Counted from the stretch's first letter, positions 43,203 through 52,878 are shown. The stretch is DNA of 64,000 nucleotides from Bacteroidales bacterium (GCA_028724885.1 JAQYTJ010000011.1:62001-126000); one strand, 5' to 3'. The notes: a model not told the origin generated them from the letters alone. Translations and numbers: made by a program.

Positions 43203-43916
43203 ATGACCGACGAAACGAGACAGCAGCTTCTGGAATGGGCTGAGACATACAACGACCCACGCTATTTCCAAGAAGATCCTATAGCTTTCCCGACCCGATT
43301 CGCCTCAGCGATGAAGGTCGGGAAAGCCTGCCTGCAAGATGTAGAGGTGGCAGCGATCTTCGCCGCTCATTTCGCTTGGGGCAGGAGAGCAATGATTGTA
43401 AGGGATTGCGGAAGGTTATTCGACGAGATGGAATGGAAGCCTTACGATTATGTGATGCACGGAGGCTGGAGATGCGACGATAACAGCATCCACAGGACAG
43501 TGAAATGGAGCGAAATAGCAGCAATCTGCTCCCGTCTGCGTGAAGCATACCTTCGCAGCGAAAGCCTTGAACCAATGAATCAGGCGCAGATGAGGACATT
43601 GATTTTCGGCCAGAAAGACGATCCTAAGGCTCCGAATAAAAAAATCAACATGATGAGGCGATGGATGGTGCGTCGCGATGGGAAAGTAGATTTAGGAATA
43701 TGGAAAAGAACAGATCCGGCCTCGCTGCTGATTCCCCTGGACGTACACGTTTATGAAGTGGCAGTGGCTCTCGGACTTACTTCCAGGAAGCAGAAGGACA
43801 TCGTAACGGTGATGGAAATCACGGATGCATTTGCTGACATATTTCCCGGAGACCCTTGCAAAGGGGATTTTTCGCTCTTTGGTTATGGGGTGACTCATCC
43901 TAAAGAGAAAAAATAG
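43203..43916 (+). CDS. DUF2400 / TIGR02757 family protein
   Basis: A 237-residue cytoplasmic protein with the family pattern NDPRYFQEDPIAFPTRF, AAHFAWGRRAMI, NMMRRWMVRRDGKVDLGIW and the C-terminal DPCKGDFSLFGYGV. The family is widespread in Bacteroidetes and has no assigned activity. It starts 3 bases after the transporter stop. Confidence 0.87.
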   Translation: MTDETRQQLLEWAETYNDPRYFQEDPIAFPTRFASAMKVGKACLQDVEVAAIFAAHFAWGRRAMIVRDCGRLFDEMEWKPYDYVMHGGWRCDDNSIHRTVKWSEIAAICSRLREAYLRSESLEPMNQAQMRTLIFGQKDDPKAPNKKINMMRRWMVRRDGKVDLGIWKRTDPASLLIPLDVHVYEVAVALGLTSRKQKDIVTVMEITDAFADIFPGDPCKGDFSLFGYGVTHPKEKK

Positions 43917-43921
43917 GAACA

Positions 43922-44542
43922 ATGCCAAGGCTCTACATCATATCGGGCTGCAATGGCTCTGGAAAGACTACAGCATCTTACTCGATGCTGCCAGGCATCT
44001 TCGAATGCACTCAGTTCGTGAATTCGGATGAGTTTGCGAAGAGCCTCTCACCCTTCAGTCCAGAGAAAGCTTCGATTGGGGCCAGCCGCTACATGCTTCT
44101 GAAAATTCGTTATCTCTTCTCGAAGAAGAAGGATTTCTGCATCGAAACGACTTTAGCCACAAGGTCGCTGCTAAAGATGATAAAGGAAGCACAGGAACAT
44201 GGCTATTACGTTACACTGCTTTTTTTCTGGCTCAACTCCCCAGACTTGGCAGTTAAGAGAGTCAAGGCCAGAGTGCAAGCAGGAGGGCACAACATTGACG
44301 AGTACACCATCAGAAGACGTTATTACGTGGGCCAGTACTATCTATTCAAAGACTACATGCCTCTTTGCGACCACTGGATGCTTGCAGACAATTCCAAGAC
44401 GCCTTACACGATGATAGCCGAAGGCGGTGACGACAACATCAAGATCTACGACAAGCGCAAATACGATAAGATTCTGAAAATGAACGAGGAATACGTAAGG
44501 GGTAAAGAGGGATGCAGGAATGAGAACGAAGATGAACACTGA
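43922..44542 (+). CDS. Zeta-toxin-like P-loop kinase
   Basis: A 206-residue P-loop protein. Walker A GCNGSGKTT is at residues 9-17. FVNSDEFAKSL and CIETTLATRSLL match the zeta-toxin/UDP-GlcNAc-kinase fold, as does LLFFWLNSPDLAVKRVKARV. RRRYYVGQYYLF provides the Arg lid. Zeta toxins phosphorylate UDP-N-acetylglucosamine. Many chromosomal relatives act as small-molecule kinases without an antitoxin. No epsilon-like antitoxin gene is adjacent. It overlaps tldD by 23 bases. Confidence 0.8.
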   Translation: MPRLYIISGCNGSGKTTASYSMLPGIFECTQFVNSDEFAKSLSPFSPEKASIGASRYMLLKIRYLFSKKKDFCIETTLATRSLLKMIKEAQEHGYYVTLLFFWLNSPDLAVKRVKARVQAGGHNIDEYTIRRRYYVGQYYLFKDYMPLCDHWMLADNSKTPYTMIAEGGDDNIKIYDKRKYDKILKMNEEYVRGKEGCRNENEDEH

Positions 44543-45944
44543 ATATTATCTTTCAGAATTCGACGCATCGAAAGAAAACTTGGAAAAGCTGGCTTCCGAA
44601 GCCATTAGGCATGGCGGAGACTGGTGCGATTTATTTTTCGAGAACACAGTCAACGGGAACATCGTCTTAAGGGACGGAATAGTCTCCGACGGAGGCTTCA
44701 ACGTTGATTACGGAGTCGGAATCAGGGTACTGAATGGCGAAAAAACCGGTTACGCATATTCTGAGAGCACAGACATGAAATCTATGGCAGCAGCCACGCA
44801 TGCTGCTTCTGCAATTGCGGCAGGCTCTGCGAATATACCGCCTGTCAATGCTGGCTCTATGAATATATTGCCGCACGGAGATCGTTACCAAATGCTGAAA
44901 GATTGGCATCTGGGAGAATGCAAAATATTCTTGGAAAGACTTCAAGACAAAATATTCGCAAAAGATTCAAGAATAGTCAAGGTGCTGGCGGGGGTCTTTT
45001 ATACTATCACTGACGTTCTCATGTACAATTCTATTGGGGAAATAGCTTACGACACAAGGCCTTACGGCACAGCATACGCATCCGCAGTGTTCACGCAGGA
45101 TGGGAAACTGGAGATGAAGAGCGTCAGCAGAAGCTATATGAAAGGCGGGGAAATGCTCTCAGAAGCACTTGCGGACGAAATCGCCGCCGAGGTCGTGAAA
45201 GGGATCGACGACCGATTCGCCGCAAAGCGCCCGAAAGGCGGGCAGATGCCTGTCGTGATGGGCGCCGGAGCCTCAGGGATATTGCTCCACGAGGCAATGG
45301 GGCATGCCTTTGAAGCGGATTTTAACCGAAAAGGCCAATCGATTTTCAGCGACAAGATGGGGCAGAAAATCTGCGATAGCCACATTACCATAGTGGACGA
45401 TGGAACCATTCCTGGCAACCGCGGGGCGGTGAATATAGATGATGAGGGAGTTAGAGGCCAGCGCACGCAGATGGTGACAAACGGAGTTCTGACTTCTTAT
45501 CTTCACGACAGGATAAGCGCAAAATATTACGGAACTGAGCCGACAGGGAACGGCAGGCGCGAAGGCTTCCGCTTCAATCCGATTCCTCGAATGAGGACGA
45601 CCTACATGGAAAGCGGAAATGCCCGCAAGGAGGAAATCATAGCATCCGTGAAGAATGGCATTTACGTGGACGAGTTCACGAACGGTCAGGTAAAGATTGG
45701 CGAGGGAGATTTCACGTTCTTCGTAAATAGTGGCTATCTTATTGAGAATGGCAAGTTTACGCAGCCAGTCAAAGACATAAACGTGATTGGGAACGGGCCT
45801 AAGGCTCTTGCTGACATTATAGCAGTTGGGAATGACCTGAAGATAGATGAGGGTTCATGGACTTGTGGGAAAGGCCAGAGCTGCCCTGTATCATGCGGCA
45901 TCCCAACGGTGCTGATCAAGAATTTAACCGTGGGAGGCGAATGA
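44520..45944 (+). CDS. tldD: Metalloprotease TldD
   Basis: A 474-residue catalytic subunit of the TldD/TldE heterodimeric protease. The zinc motif HEAMGHAFEAD (HExxxH) is near residue 257. GVGIRVLNGEKTGYAYSE in the N-terminal domain and the C-terminal SCGIPTVLIKNLTVGGE are typical. With TldE it cuts unfolded peptides, including microcin precursors and the CcdA antitoxin in Escherichia coli. Two starts are possible, ATG 44520 or 44532; both overlap the kinase gene. Confidence 0.93.
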   Translation: MRTKMNTEYYLSEFDASKENLEKLASEAIRHGGDWCDLFFENTVNGNIVLRDGIVSDGGFNVDYGVGIRVLNGEKTGYAYSESTDMKSMAAATHAASAIAAGSANIPPVNAGSMNILPHGDRYQMLKDWHLGECKIFLERLQDKIFAKDSRIVKVLAGVFYTITDVLMYNSIGEIAYDTRPYGTAYASAVFTQDGKLEMKSVSRSYMKGGEMLSEALADEIAAEVVKGIDDRFAAKRPKGGQMPVVMGAGASGILLHEAMGHAFEADFNRKGQSIFSDKMGQKICDSHITIVDDGTIPGNRGAVNIDDEGVRGQRTQMVTNGVLTSYLHDRISAKYYGTEPTGNGRREGFRFNPIPRMRTTYMESGNARKEEIIASVKNGIYVDEFTNGQVKIGEGDFTFFVNSGYLIENGKFTQPVKDINVIGNGPKALADIIAVGNDLKIDEGSWTCGKGQSCPVSCGIPTVLIKNLTVGGE

Positions 45945-45945
45945 A

Positions 45946-47292
45946 ATGATTGACGAAAAGTTATTGCTGACAGCAGAAGAAATGGGATTTGCAGAGAGAT
46001 GCTTGGAGAAAGCTATCGAATATGGCGCACAGAAAGCCAGGGCATCAGTCGCCAAAAGCGTTTCAGACGAGTTCAAGACACTGAACGGCAAGCTTGATAG
46101 CGTCACTCACTGCCTCGACAGGGGACTATCACTGAATGTTTTCGTAGACGGACGATATGGGACTTTCACTACGAACAGGCTGGATGCTGCCAAGCTGGAC
46201 AAGTTCGTAAAAGAGTCCATCTGGGCTGCGAGGCTGCTTGCGGAGGACAGGTGTAACGACCTCCCAGATCCTTCCAGGACTGCCAAAGATGCCATCAATG
46301 GCGATGAATTGGGACTTTGCGACAATGAATATGCTGCCATCATGCCAGAGCAGCGAAAGAAAACGGCTCTGGAATCCTCCGTATTCAATGTGTATAAAGA
46401 CAAGTCCTTGATTTCGGAGGAGGGGGAATACTCTGACTCCGTGAGCGACAGGCTCGTTCTCGATACTCAGGGGCTCCGTGCGCGGCAGTCGGAAACCAGC
46501 TTCAGCTATGGATGCGAATCGACCATAAAAGATGCGGCAGGAGGCAAGATCAGCGGCTACTGGTGGGACCGATCTTCCAAACTGAATGATTTGGATTTTA
46601 GGAATATATCGCATAAGGCATATTCATTAGCGATGGCTAAGGCAGGTCCGAAAAGCGTCAAAGGCGGGAAATATAATATCGTCGTTGACCCTAACTGTGC
46701 CTCGACCCTTCTGACTCCCCTCCTGAGCGCCTTGAACGCATATTCAATCAGTCAGAAAAGATCTTTCCTAATCGATTCGCTCAATAAGGGGGTATTCTGC
46801 GAGGGTCTCTGCGTGATTGATGACCCTCGTAGGAAAGGGGAGAACGGCTCCAGGCTTTTCGATGCTGAAGGGGTTTCTGCAGTCAAGGTTCCCATCATTG
46901 AAAATGGCTTCGTGAAGGAATATTTCGTCAGCACTTACATGGCGAACAAGCTTGGCATCGCTCCTACCATCAGCACCCCTTCAAGGCCGCTGCTGTTGCC
47001 GCATAATGTAAATGGTGGCAGGGATGCCATCATGGAATATATTGGCGAAGGACTCCTTATAACTGGCTTCAATGGGGGCAATAGCAACCCTTCCACCGGG
47101 GCATTTTCGTTCGGAATAGAAGGCTTCCTATTCCGAAACGGAAAAATCGTTCATCCGATCAGGGAAGTGCTTCTGACCGGGAATTTCCTGGATTTATGGA
47201 ATAATCTAGAAGCGGCAGGAAATGATTCCAGGCGATGTATGTCAAAACTTATTCCTACCTTAGCATTTTCAAACGCAGACATTAGCGCATAA
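45946..47292 (+). CDS. pmbA: TldD partner protein TldE/PmbA
   Basis: A 448-residue homologue of TldD that lacks the HExxxH motif, as expected for the non-catalytic partner. It keeps the fold landmarks DGRYGTFTTNRLD, GKYNIVVDPN and FNGGNSNPSTGAFSFGIEG. It starts 1 base after the tldD stop, and the pair forms the active protease. Confidence 0.92.
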   Translation: MIDEKLLLTAEEMGFAERCLEKAIEYGAQKARASVAKSVSDEFKTLNGKLDSVTHCLDRGLSLNVFVDGRYGTFTTNRLDAAKLDKFVKESIWAARLLAEDRCNDLPDPSRTAKDAINGDELGLCDNEYAAIMPEQRKKTALESSVFNVYKDKSLISEEGEYSDSVSDRLVLDTQGLRARQSETSFSYGCESTIKDAAGGKISGYWWDRSSKLNDLDFRNISHKAYSLAMAKAGPKSVKGGKYNIVVDPNCASTLLTPLLSALNAYSISQKRSFLIDSLNKGVFCEGLCVIDDPRRKGENGSRLFDAEGVSAVKVPIIENGFVKEYFVSTYMANKLGIAPTISTPSRPLLLPHNVNGGRDAIMEYIGEGLLITGFNGGNSNPSTGAFSFGIEGFLFRNGKIVHPIREVLLTGNFLDLWNNLEAAGNDSRRCMSKLIPTLAFSNADISA

Positions 47293-47298
47293 TATATC

Positions 47299-47964
47299 AT
47301 GAAAGTAGACAAAAACAAAGTCGTCAAGCTCGCCTACGAACTGCTGGTTGACGGACAAGTTGCTGACAAAGCCACGCAAGATCGTCCATTGGATTACATA
47401 CACGGAACGCACATGCTGCTCCCGAAATTCGAGAGCGAAGTTGCAGGTAAAGAACCTGGGGATGCGTTCGAATTCACGCTGACACCTGCTGAAGGTTATG
47501 GAGAGGTGGATCAAACTCAGATAATAAACCTTCCAAAAACGGCCTTCATGGTGGATGGAAAACTGATGGAGGAGTTTCTCGTGGTCGGCCATATGGTTCC
47601 TATGATGAGCCAGGATGGCAGAGTGGTCCAGGGAATCGTACGCGAAGTGTCGGACGACTCAGTGAAGATGGACTTCAATCATCCTATGGCCGGTAAGACC
47701 TTGAATTTCAAGGGGAACATCGTGGATGTCAGGGATGCGACCGAGAAAGAGCTGACGGAAGGGCTACATGGCGAGTTCTTGCCTCAAGAAGAGCATCATC
47801 ACTGCAAGCACCATGGCGATAGCGAGTGCTGTCATGGTGAAGTACACAAGGATGGCGGGTGCTGCCATGGCGAAGGACACAAGGATGGCGAGTGCTGCCA
47901 TGGCGAAGGACACAAGGACGGCGAGTGCTGTCATGGAGAAGGACATTGCAAAGACAAAGAGTAA
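47299..47964 (+). CDS. SlyD-like FKBP peptidyl-prolyl isomerase with a Cys/His metal-binding tail
   Basis: A 221-residue protein. Residues 1-70 and 130-160 form the FKBP domain (VVKLAYELLVDGQVAD, PLDYIHGTHMLLPKFESEVAGKEPGD). The inserted-flap domain (QTQIINLPKTAF ... QGIVREVSDDSVKMDFNHPMAGKTLNF) lies between, the layout of SlyD chaperone-isomerases. The last 58 residues (from about 164) hold 10 Cys and 13 His, including three in-frame repeats of HKDGECCHGEG type. SlyD tails bind nickel and other metals, but this repeated CCHGEGH design is unusual. It may store metal or deliver it to an enzyme; the neighbouring TldD is a zinc protease. Confidence 0.9.
   Translation: MKVDKNKVVKLAYELLVDGQVADKATQDRPLDYIHGTHMLLPKFESEVAGKEPGDAFEFTLTPAEGYGEVDQTQIINLPKTAFMVDGKLMEEFLVVGHMVPMMSQDGRVVQGIVREVSDDSVKMDFNHPMAGKTLNFKGNIVDVRDATEKELTEGLHGEFLPQEEHHHCKHHGDSECCHGEVHKDGGCCHGEGHKDGECCHGEGHKDGECCHGEGHCKDKE
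47845..47943 (+). repeat. 33-bp tandem repeat coding for the Cys/His tail
   Basis: Three near-identical 33-bp units start at 47845, 47878 and 47911 and encode 11-residue repeats. A degraded unit precedes them at about 47812. The near-identity at DNA level points to recent expansion. Confidence 0.85.
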
Positions 47965-47970
47965 AACGGA

Positions 47971-49071
47971 ATGCGGACTGCCGTCGTCATATTGAATTGG
48001 AACACTGCCGATTATCTGCGGCGATTCATACCTCCCCTTCTAGCCTCGCTGCCAGAAGGAGCCGAGGTAGTAGTCGCCGACAGCGCTTCGACTGATGAGT
48101 CCATGAAAGTGATGGACGAGCAGTTCCCTTCTGTAAGGCAGATCCGCCTGGATAAGAATTACGGATTCACCGGTGGCTACAACAGGGCTTTCAAGAAACT
48201 TCAGGATGTTCATGACATTGAATATTTCATATTGATGAACACCGACATCGAAGTTCCTGCCGGCTGGCTGGAGCCGCTCATAGAGTGGATGGATGCCCAT
48301 CCTGACTGCGCCGCATGTGCCCCGAAACTACATTCGTGGTACAAACGGGACACTTTCGATTATGCCGGCGCAGCTGGTGGAATGCTAGATCATTTCGGCT
48401 ATCCATTCTGCCGTGGCCGGGTGCTGAAGAAGGTGGAGAAAGATTCTGGTCAGTATGATTCGACCCATGACGTTTTCTGGGCAACGGGAGCCTGCCTGGT
48501 GATGCGGAAGTCAGCATATTCAGAAATGGGAGGTCTGGACGACAGGTTTTTCGCTCACATGGAAGAAATTGACCTTTGCTGGAGGCTCCAGCTAGAAGGC
48601 ATGAAAATCTGCATCGTGCCGTCATCGGTGGTGTACCATCTTGGCGGTGGCACTTTGCCGCAGGACTCTCCGTGGAAGTTAAAGCTCAATTTCCGCAATG
48701 ACCTGCTGATGCTGGAAAACAATGCAGCTAAGACATATTCATTGGAAAATATGGCATATGGGCTTTCTCCGCAGAAAGCGGCATCCAAAGCCGTTCGTAA
48801 AGCGCGGAGGCTCATATTCATAAGAAAGTGTCTCGATGGCTGCTCTGCTGCCGTTTATCTGCTGACCGGGAAAATTGCATATTTCAAAGCAGTCCTTCAT
48901 GCGCACAAAGAGTTCAAGCAGCTTAGGTGCGGCATTGAACTTGCTGGCATAGAAAGATTTGCAGAAAACCACCAAGGCATCCCAGCCCCACGGCTATTCC
49001 GCAGATGGATTGTCCCCCTAGCGATGCTGAAAGGTAATGGTATTTTTGAATATTTAAGGAAAACGTTATGA
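47971..49071 (+). CDS. Glycosyltransferase family 2
   Basis: A 366-residue GT-A fold enzyme. VVILNWNTADYLRRFIPPLL at the start, ADSASTDESM, and the metal-binding MNTDIEVP near residue 90 are seen. The rhamnosyl-transferase-like GACLVMRKSAYSEMGGLDDRFFAHMEEIDLCWR follows. It probably transfers a sugar in surface-polysaccharide or glycolipid synthesis. The acceptor is unknown, and no polysaccharide cluster surrounds it. It overlaps trkA by 4 bases. Confidence 0.88.
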   Translation: MRTAVVILNWNTADYLRRFIPPLLASLPEGAEVVVADSASTDESMKVMDEQFPSVRQIRLDKNYGFTGGYNRAFKKLQDVHDIEYFILMNTDIEVPAGWLEPLIEWMDAHPDCAACAPKLHSWYKRDTFDYAGAAGGMLDHFGYPFCRGRVLKKVEKDSGQYDSTHDVFWATGACLVMRKSAYSEMGGLDDRFFAHMEEIDLCWRLQLEGMKICIVPSSVVYHLGGGTLPQDSPWKLKLNFRNDLLMLENNAAKTYSLENMAYGLSPQKAASKAVRKARRLIFIRKCLDGCSAAVYLLTGKIAYFKAVLHAHKEFKQLRCGIELAGIERFAENHQGIPAPRLFRRWIVPLAMLKGNGIFEYLRKTL

Positions 49072-50426
49072 AAATCGTCATCGACGGCGCTGGCGAAGTC
49101 GGCTCCCATCTCGCAAAAATGCTTAGCCAAGAGGCAAACGACATCACTGTGATTGACAGCGATTCTGCAAGGCTAGAGAAAATCAATTCGGAAGCCGACG
49201 TGATTACGTTCCAAGGTCAGCCCTCTTCCATAAAAGTGATGAAAGAGGCACAGGTTCATAGGGCGGACCTGTTCATTTCAGTGGTGCCTAACGTCCCTCA
49301 AGACGTAAACATAGTAAGTGCCCTGATTGCCAGGAATCTCGGTGCAAAGAAAGTCACGGCAAGAATCGATGACGAAGAGTTTTTATCTCCCGAAAACAAG
49401 CTGTTGTTCAAGCAGATGGGCATAGAACTCATGTTTCATCCCGAGAAGCTGGCCGCAGACGAGATCGTGGATATGCTCAAGCACTCACAGGCCACCGACG
49501 CAATGGATCTTGGGCATGGGAAGCTCCAGATTGAAGTGTTCAAGATAGAAGAGGACTCCCCTCTCCTGGACCTGAAGCTTGCAGATTTCGCTGCCGTAGC
49601 GGCCACATCTGGTTTACAGTTCAGAGTCATCTCCGTATCTAGGAACGGGAAGACGATAATGCCAAAGCCTGACACGAAATTCATGTACAACGACAGGGTT
49701 TTCATCATCTCCACCCGCGAGGGAATGATGCCGATGATGAAATACCTAGGGAAGAACACGCTGGAGATAAATTCAGTGATGATAATAGGAGGATCGCAAA
49801 TTGCTGAACTTGTCGCTGCTCAGCTTTCGAGGAAACTGGAAAGCGTGAAAATCATCGTCAAGGACATGGATAGGGCGACTGAACTTTCAGAGAAGCTGGA
49901 TGACAACGTGATCGTCATCAACGGTGATGACAAGAACACCGATTTGCTGCTTGAAGAGGGCATCAAGGATATGGATGCCTTCGTGGCGCTCACTCAGAAT
50001 GACGAGGCGAATATTCTGTCTTGTGTGGTTGCCAAGAAGTTTGGTGTCGAGAGAGCCATTGCCGAAGTCGAGAATAATGAATATGTCAGATTGGCTGAGG
50101 AGATGGGGGTGGACACTGTGATAAATAAGAAGCTTATTACAGCTGGCAGGCTGTTCAAATACACTCTGAGCGGGAAGGCTCGCCTAGTGAAATATATGAG
50201 CGGAACCGAGGCTGAGGTCCTTGAATATAACGTCGCGCCTGACAGTGCCATAACCAAAGCTCCGCTGAAAGACCTAGGCTTCCCTCGCGATGCCATCATA
50301 GGCGGAGTCATTCGTGGAGCCGAATCCCTGATTGCCGTCGGCGACACTATCATCCAGCCATATGACCGCGTAGCCGTATTCGCTCTCCCCTCCGCCGTCA
50401 AAGAAGTAGACAAGTTTTTCAAATAG
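49068..50426 (+). CDS. trkA: Trk potassium uptake regulator TrkA
   Basis: A 452-residue peripheral NAD-binding protein with two RCK_N/RCK_C units. The first has IDGAGEVGSHLAKML and the second MIIGGSQIAELVAAQL near residue 233. It gates the TrkH potassium channel. trkH is not in the window; in many Bacteroidetes it lies next to trkA, so its absence here is notable. A short hairpin CTCGAA/TTCGAG (50430-50447) follows the stop without a T run. Confidence 0.92.
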   Translation: MKIVIDGAGEVGSHLAKMLSQEANDITVIDSDSARLEKINSEADVITFQGQPSSIKVMKEAQVHRADLFISVVPNVPQDVNIVSALIARNLGAKKVTARIDDEEFLSPENKLLFKQMGIELMFHPEKLAADEIVDMLKHSQATDAMDLGHGKLQIEVFKIEEDSPLLDLKLADFAAVAATSGLQFRVISVSRNGKTIMPKPDTKFMYNDRVFIISTREGMMPMMKYLGKNTLEINSVMIIGGSQIAELVAAQLSRKLESVKIIVKDMDRATELSEKLDDNVIVINGDDKNTDLLLEEGIKDMDAFVALTQNDEANILSCVVAKKFGVERAIAEVENNEYVRLAEEMGVDTVINKKLITAGRLFKYTLSGKARLVKYMSGTEAEVLEYNVAPDSAITKAPLKDLGFPRDAIIGGVIRGAESLIAVGDTIIQPYDRVAVFALPSAVKEVDKFFK

Positions 50427-50548
50427 CTCTCGAACCCATATTCGAGGAGGATAAATGCCGAGCAGTCAACGAACATTCTGGAAATAACTGAGCCAACCGG
50501 CTGTATTCTTGTGAATATTTCGTAATTTTACAGCAAAAGAATTGAGGT

Positions 50549-50929
50549 ATGGCAGACAATCAGTTTGATAAGTATCAGAGGAATTATTCCGACAATCAGT
50601 TCTGGGAGAAGATCAGGAATGTGGCTAAGAGCGCAGGAGTGAAAGTTGTCTATGCGGCTCTTCTGCTTTACTATGTGCTGAAGAACCCTGCCACCCCGAA
50701 GGCAGACAGGCTGAAGATCCTCGGTGCACTAGGCTACTTGATACTTCCGGTGGACTTGATTCCCGATTTCATACCTGCGGTAGGCTTCACAGACGACTTA
50801 GCCGCATTGATTTGGGGGATATATTCCGTTTCTAAGAATATAACTCCTGAAGTTAAGCTACAGGCAAAAGAGAAGCTGGGCACATGGTTCAAAGAATATA
50901 GCGAAGCCGACCTTGAAGGGCTGCTATGA
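50549..50929 (+). CDS. YkvA/DUF1232 family membrane protein
   Basis: A 126-residue protein. Residues about 55-100 carry the DUF1232 core (LGALGYLILPVDLIPDFIP, then GFTDDLAALIWGI), which forms a short hydrophobic hairpin. Function is unknown. The gene is preceded by TAATTTTA (50523-50530), one mismatch from TAnnTTTG, which may be its -7 box. Confidence 0.85.
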   Translation: MADNQFDKYQRNYSDNQFWEKIRNVAKSAGVKVVYAALLLYYVLKNPATPKADRLKILGALGYLILPVDLIPDFIPAVGFTDDLAALIWGIYSVSKNITPEVKLQAKEKLGTWFKEYSEADLEGLL

Positions 50930-50963
50930 TTATCTAATTGCTCGCATCATATAAGAATTTCTT

Positions 50964-52781
50964 ATGCCCAGCTACCTCCAGATAGAGAATATTTCCAAAT
51001 CATACGGGCCGAAAGTTCTCTTCGACCACATAGCATTCAATATCAACGAAGGCGACAAGATTGCGCTAATCGCTCCTAATGGCACTGGAAAGACCAGCCT
51101 TCTGCGCATAATCGCTGGCAAGGACAGTTCCGATTCTGGAGGGAAAGTGCTGTTTCTCAAGGATATAAGAATAGCTTTCTTGGAACAGGAATATTTGTTC
51201 GACCCAGAACTCACTGTCATTGAGCAGGTTCACAAGGATTCACTGAAATGGACAGAACATTTGTCGCCAGAACATCTTTCCGAATATGAGATAAGAATCA
51301 ACAAGCTGGTGACTTCTTTTCATCTGGATCCATCGCTTAAGATGAAAGACCTTTCTGGCGGCGAAGTAAAAAGGGTTGCGCTGGTGGTCATGCTGGCCTC
51401 TGAGGGCGATTTCTATGTGATGGACGAACCCACTAATCACCTGGACATAGATGCGATAGAGTTTTTAGAGGACTACCTCACCCATGCCAGATGCACTCTG
51501 CTGATGGTCACTCACGATCGGTATTTCTTGGACAGCGTGGCGAACATCGTTATGGAGCTTGATCACGGCCAAGTCTACATCTACAAGGGCAATTACGAGA
51601 ACTACCTAGAGAAGCGCCAGGAAAGAATCGACAACTACAATGCCGAGACTGACAAGATACGGAACGTTCTGCGCCGAGAGCTGGAGTGGATGCAGTCATC
51701 CCCTTGCGCCCGCACTGGAAAGGCCAAATACCGCAAGAACGCATTTTACGAATTGAAAGATAGAGCCGAGCAAGTCTATCGAACTAATCAGATGGATCTG
51801 AGCGAGATGGGTGGAGCTTCGAGACTGGGCACGAAGATCATCAACTGCAAGGACGTGAGCTTCTTCTACGGTGGCAAATGCTACCTAGGCCACTTTTCTT
51901 ACAATTTTCAGCGGTGCGAAAAAGTTGGGATAGTGGGCGGCAACGGTGTAGGCAAATCCACTTTCGTGAATATATTGCTGAACAATCTGGATCCTGCTGA
52001 CGCCGGCACCCTCACTGGTACAATAGAGAGAGGAGAATCCTTGAAAATAGGCTATTACAAACAGACCGGTATGTCCTTCGATGAGGACCAGACGGTACTG
52101 GAGACGGTGAACGACACTCACCTGCTGGGCCAATTCCTCTTTCCTCACGACATGCTGAATAACCGTGTCGGCTCGCTCTCGGGAGGAGAACGAAGACGGC
52201 TATACCTGCTCACAATTCTCATGAAGCAGCCGAATCTGCTGGTGATGGACGAACCGACCAACGACTTGGACATAGTGACGATCAATATATTGGAGGAATA
52301 TCTCAAAGACTTCAAGGGTTCGCTGATTATAGTATCCCACGACAGGCATTTTCTAGACAGGCTGGTCGACCATCTCTTCGTGTTCTGTGGGGATGGAGTA
52401 GTGAAAGATTTCATCGGGAGCTACAGCCAGTACAACCAGTACCTGAAAGATTACAAGGCTGCACAGAGGGCACAGGCCCGCGAGGCGGCTCGTTCAATTG
52501 CCAGTTCAAAAATCGGAGGAGCGTCTAAATCCGGTGATGCGAACGAGGCCGATAGAGGCAACGCTCCTAAGAAAAAACGCCTCTCCTACAAAGAGCAGAA
52601 AGAGTTGGAGCAGCTGGAGAAAGACATTGCCTCACTTACTACAGAGAAAACAGAGCTGGAAGCCAAGCTGAACGGCTCTCTCACTGATTACGAAGAGATA
52701 CAGAAAGCCACTTCTCGCTTCGGCGAAGTCTCAGCTGAACTTGATGCCAAGGAAACTCGCTGGCTGGAATTATCGATCTAA
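50964..52781 (+). CDS. ABC-F family ATPase (Uup-like)
   Basis: A 605-residue soluble protein with two ABC ATPase domains and no membrane part. The first has Walker A APNGTGKTS near 38, signature LSGGEVKRVAL and Walker B MDEPTNHLD. The second has GGNGVGKST near 330, LSGGERRRLYL and MDEPTNDLD. A linker with a Pro/Arg tip lies between, and the C-terminal 90 residues are a coiled coil as in Uup. ABC-F proteins act on the ribosome. Its end overlaps the promoter region of the porin gene. Confidence 0.92.
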   Translation: MPSYLQIENISKSYGPKVLFDHIAFNINEGDKIALIAPNGTGKTSLLRIIAGKDSSDSGGKVLFLKDIRIAFLEQEYLFDPELTVIEQVHKDSLKWTEHLSPEHLSEYEIRINKLVTSFHLDPSLKMKDLSGGEVKRVALVVMLASEGDFYVMDEPTNHLDIDAIEFLEDYLTHARCTLLMVTHDRYFLDSVANIVMELDHGQVYIYKGNYENYLEKRQERIDNYNAETDKIRNVLRRELEWMQSSPCARTGKAKYRKNAFYELKDRAEQVYRTNQMDLSEMGGASRLGTKIINCKDVSFFYGGKCYLGHFSYNFQRCEKVGIVGGNGVGKSTFVNILLNNLDPADAGTLTGTIERGESLKIGYYKQTGMSFDEDQTVLETVNDTHLLGQFLFPHDMLNNRVGSLSGGERRRLYLLTILMKQPNLLVMDEPTNDLDIVTINILEEYLKDFKGSLIIVSHDRHFLDRLVDHLFVFCGDGVVKDFIGSYSQYNQYLKDYKAAQRAQAREAARSIASSKIGGASKSGDANEADRGNAPKKKRLSYKEQKELEQLEKDIASLTTEKTELEAKLNGSLTDYEEIQKATSRFGEVSAELDAKETRWLELSI

Positions 52782-52822
52782 AGGAAATCTTTGTGTTTCA
52801 GCTACGATAGGTATGGGCGAAT

Positions 52823-52853
52823 TTGTCGAAAAAAGGAAAAGTATTTACATTTG
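52823..52853 (+). promoter_or_regulatory. Promoter of the porin gene
   Basis: TTG (52823-52825), a 20-base spacer and TACATTTG (52846-52853) match the -33/-7 consensus fully. The position supports translation from ATG 52879 rather than from the upstream in-frame extension. Confidence 0.75.
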
Positions 52854-52878
52854 TAAGATTGTCAGCTTAGGAAAACAC

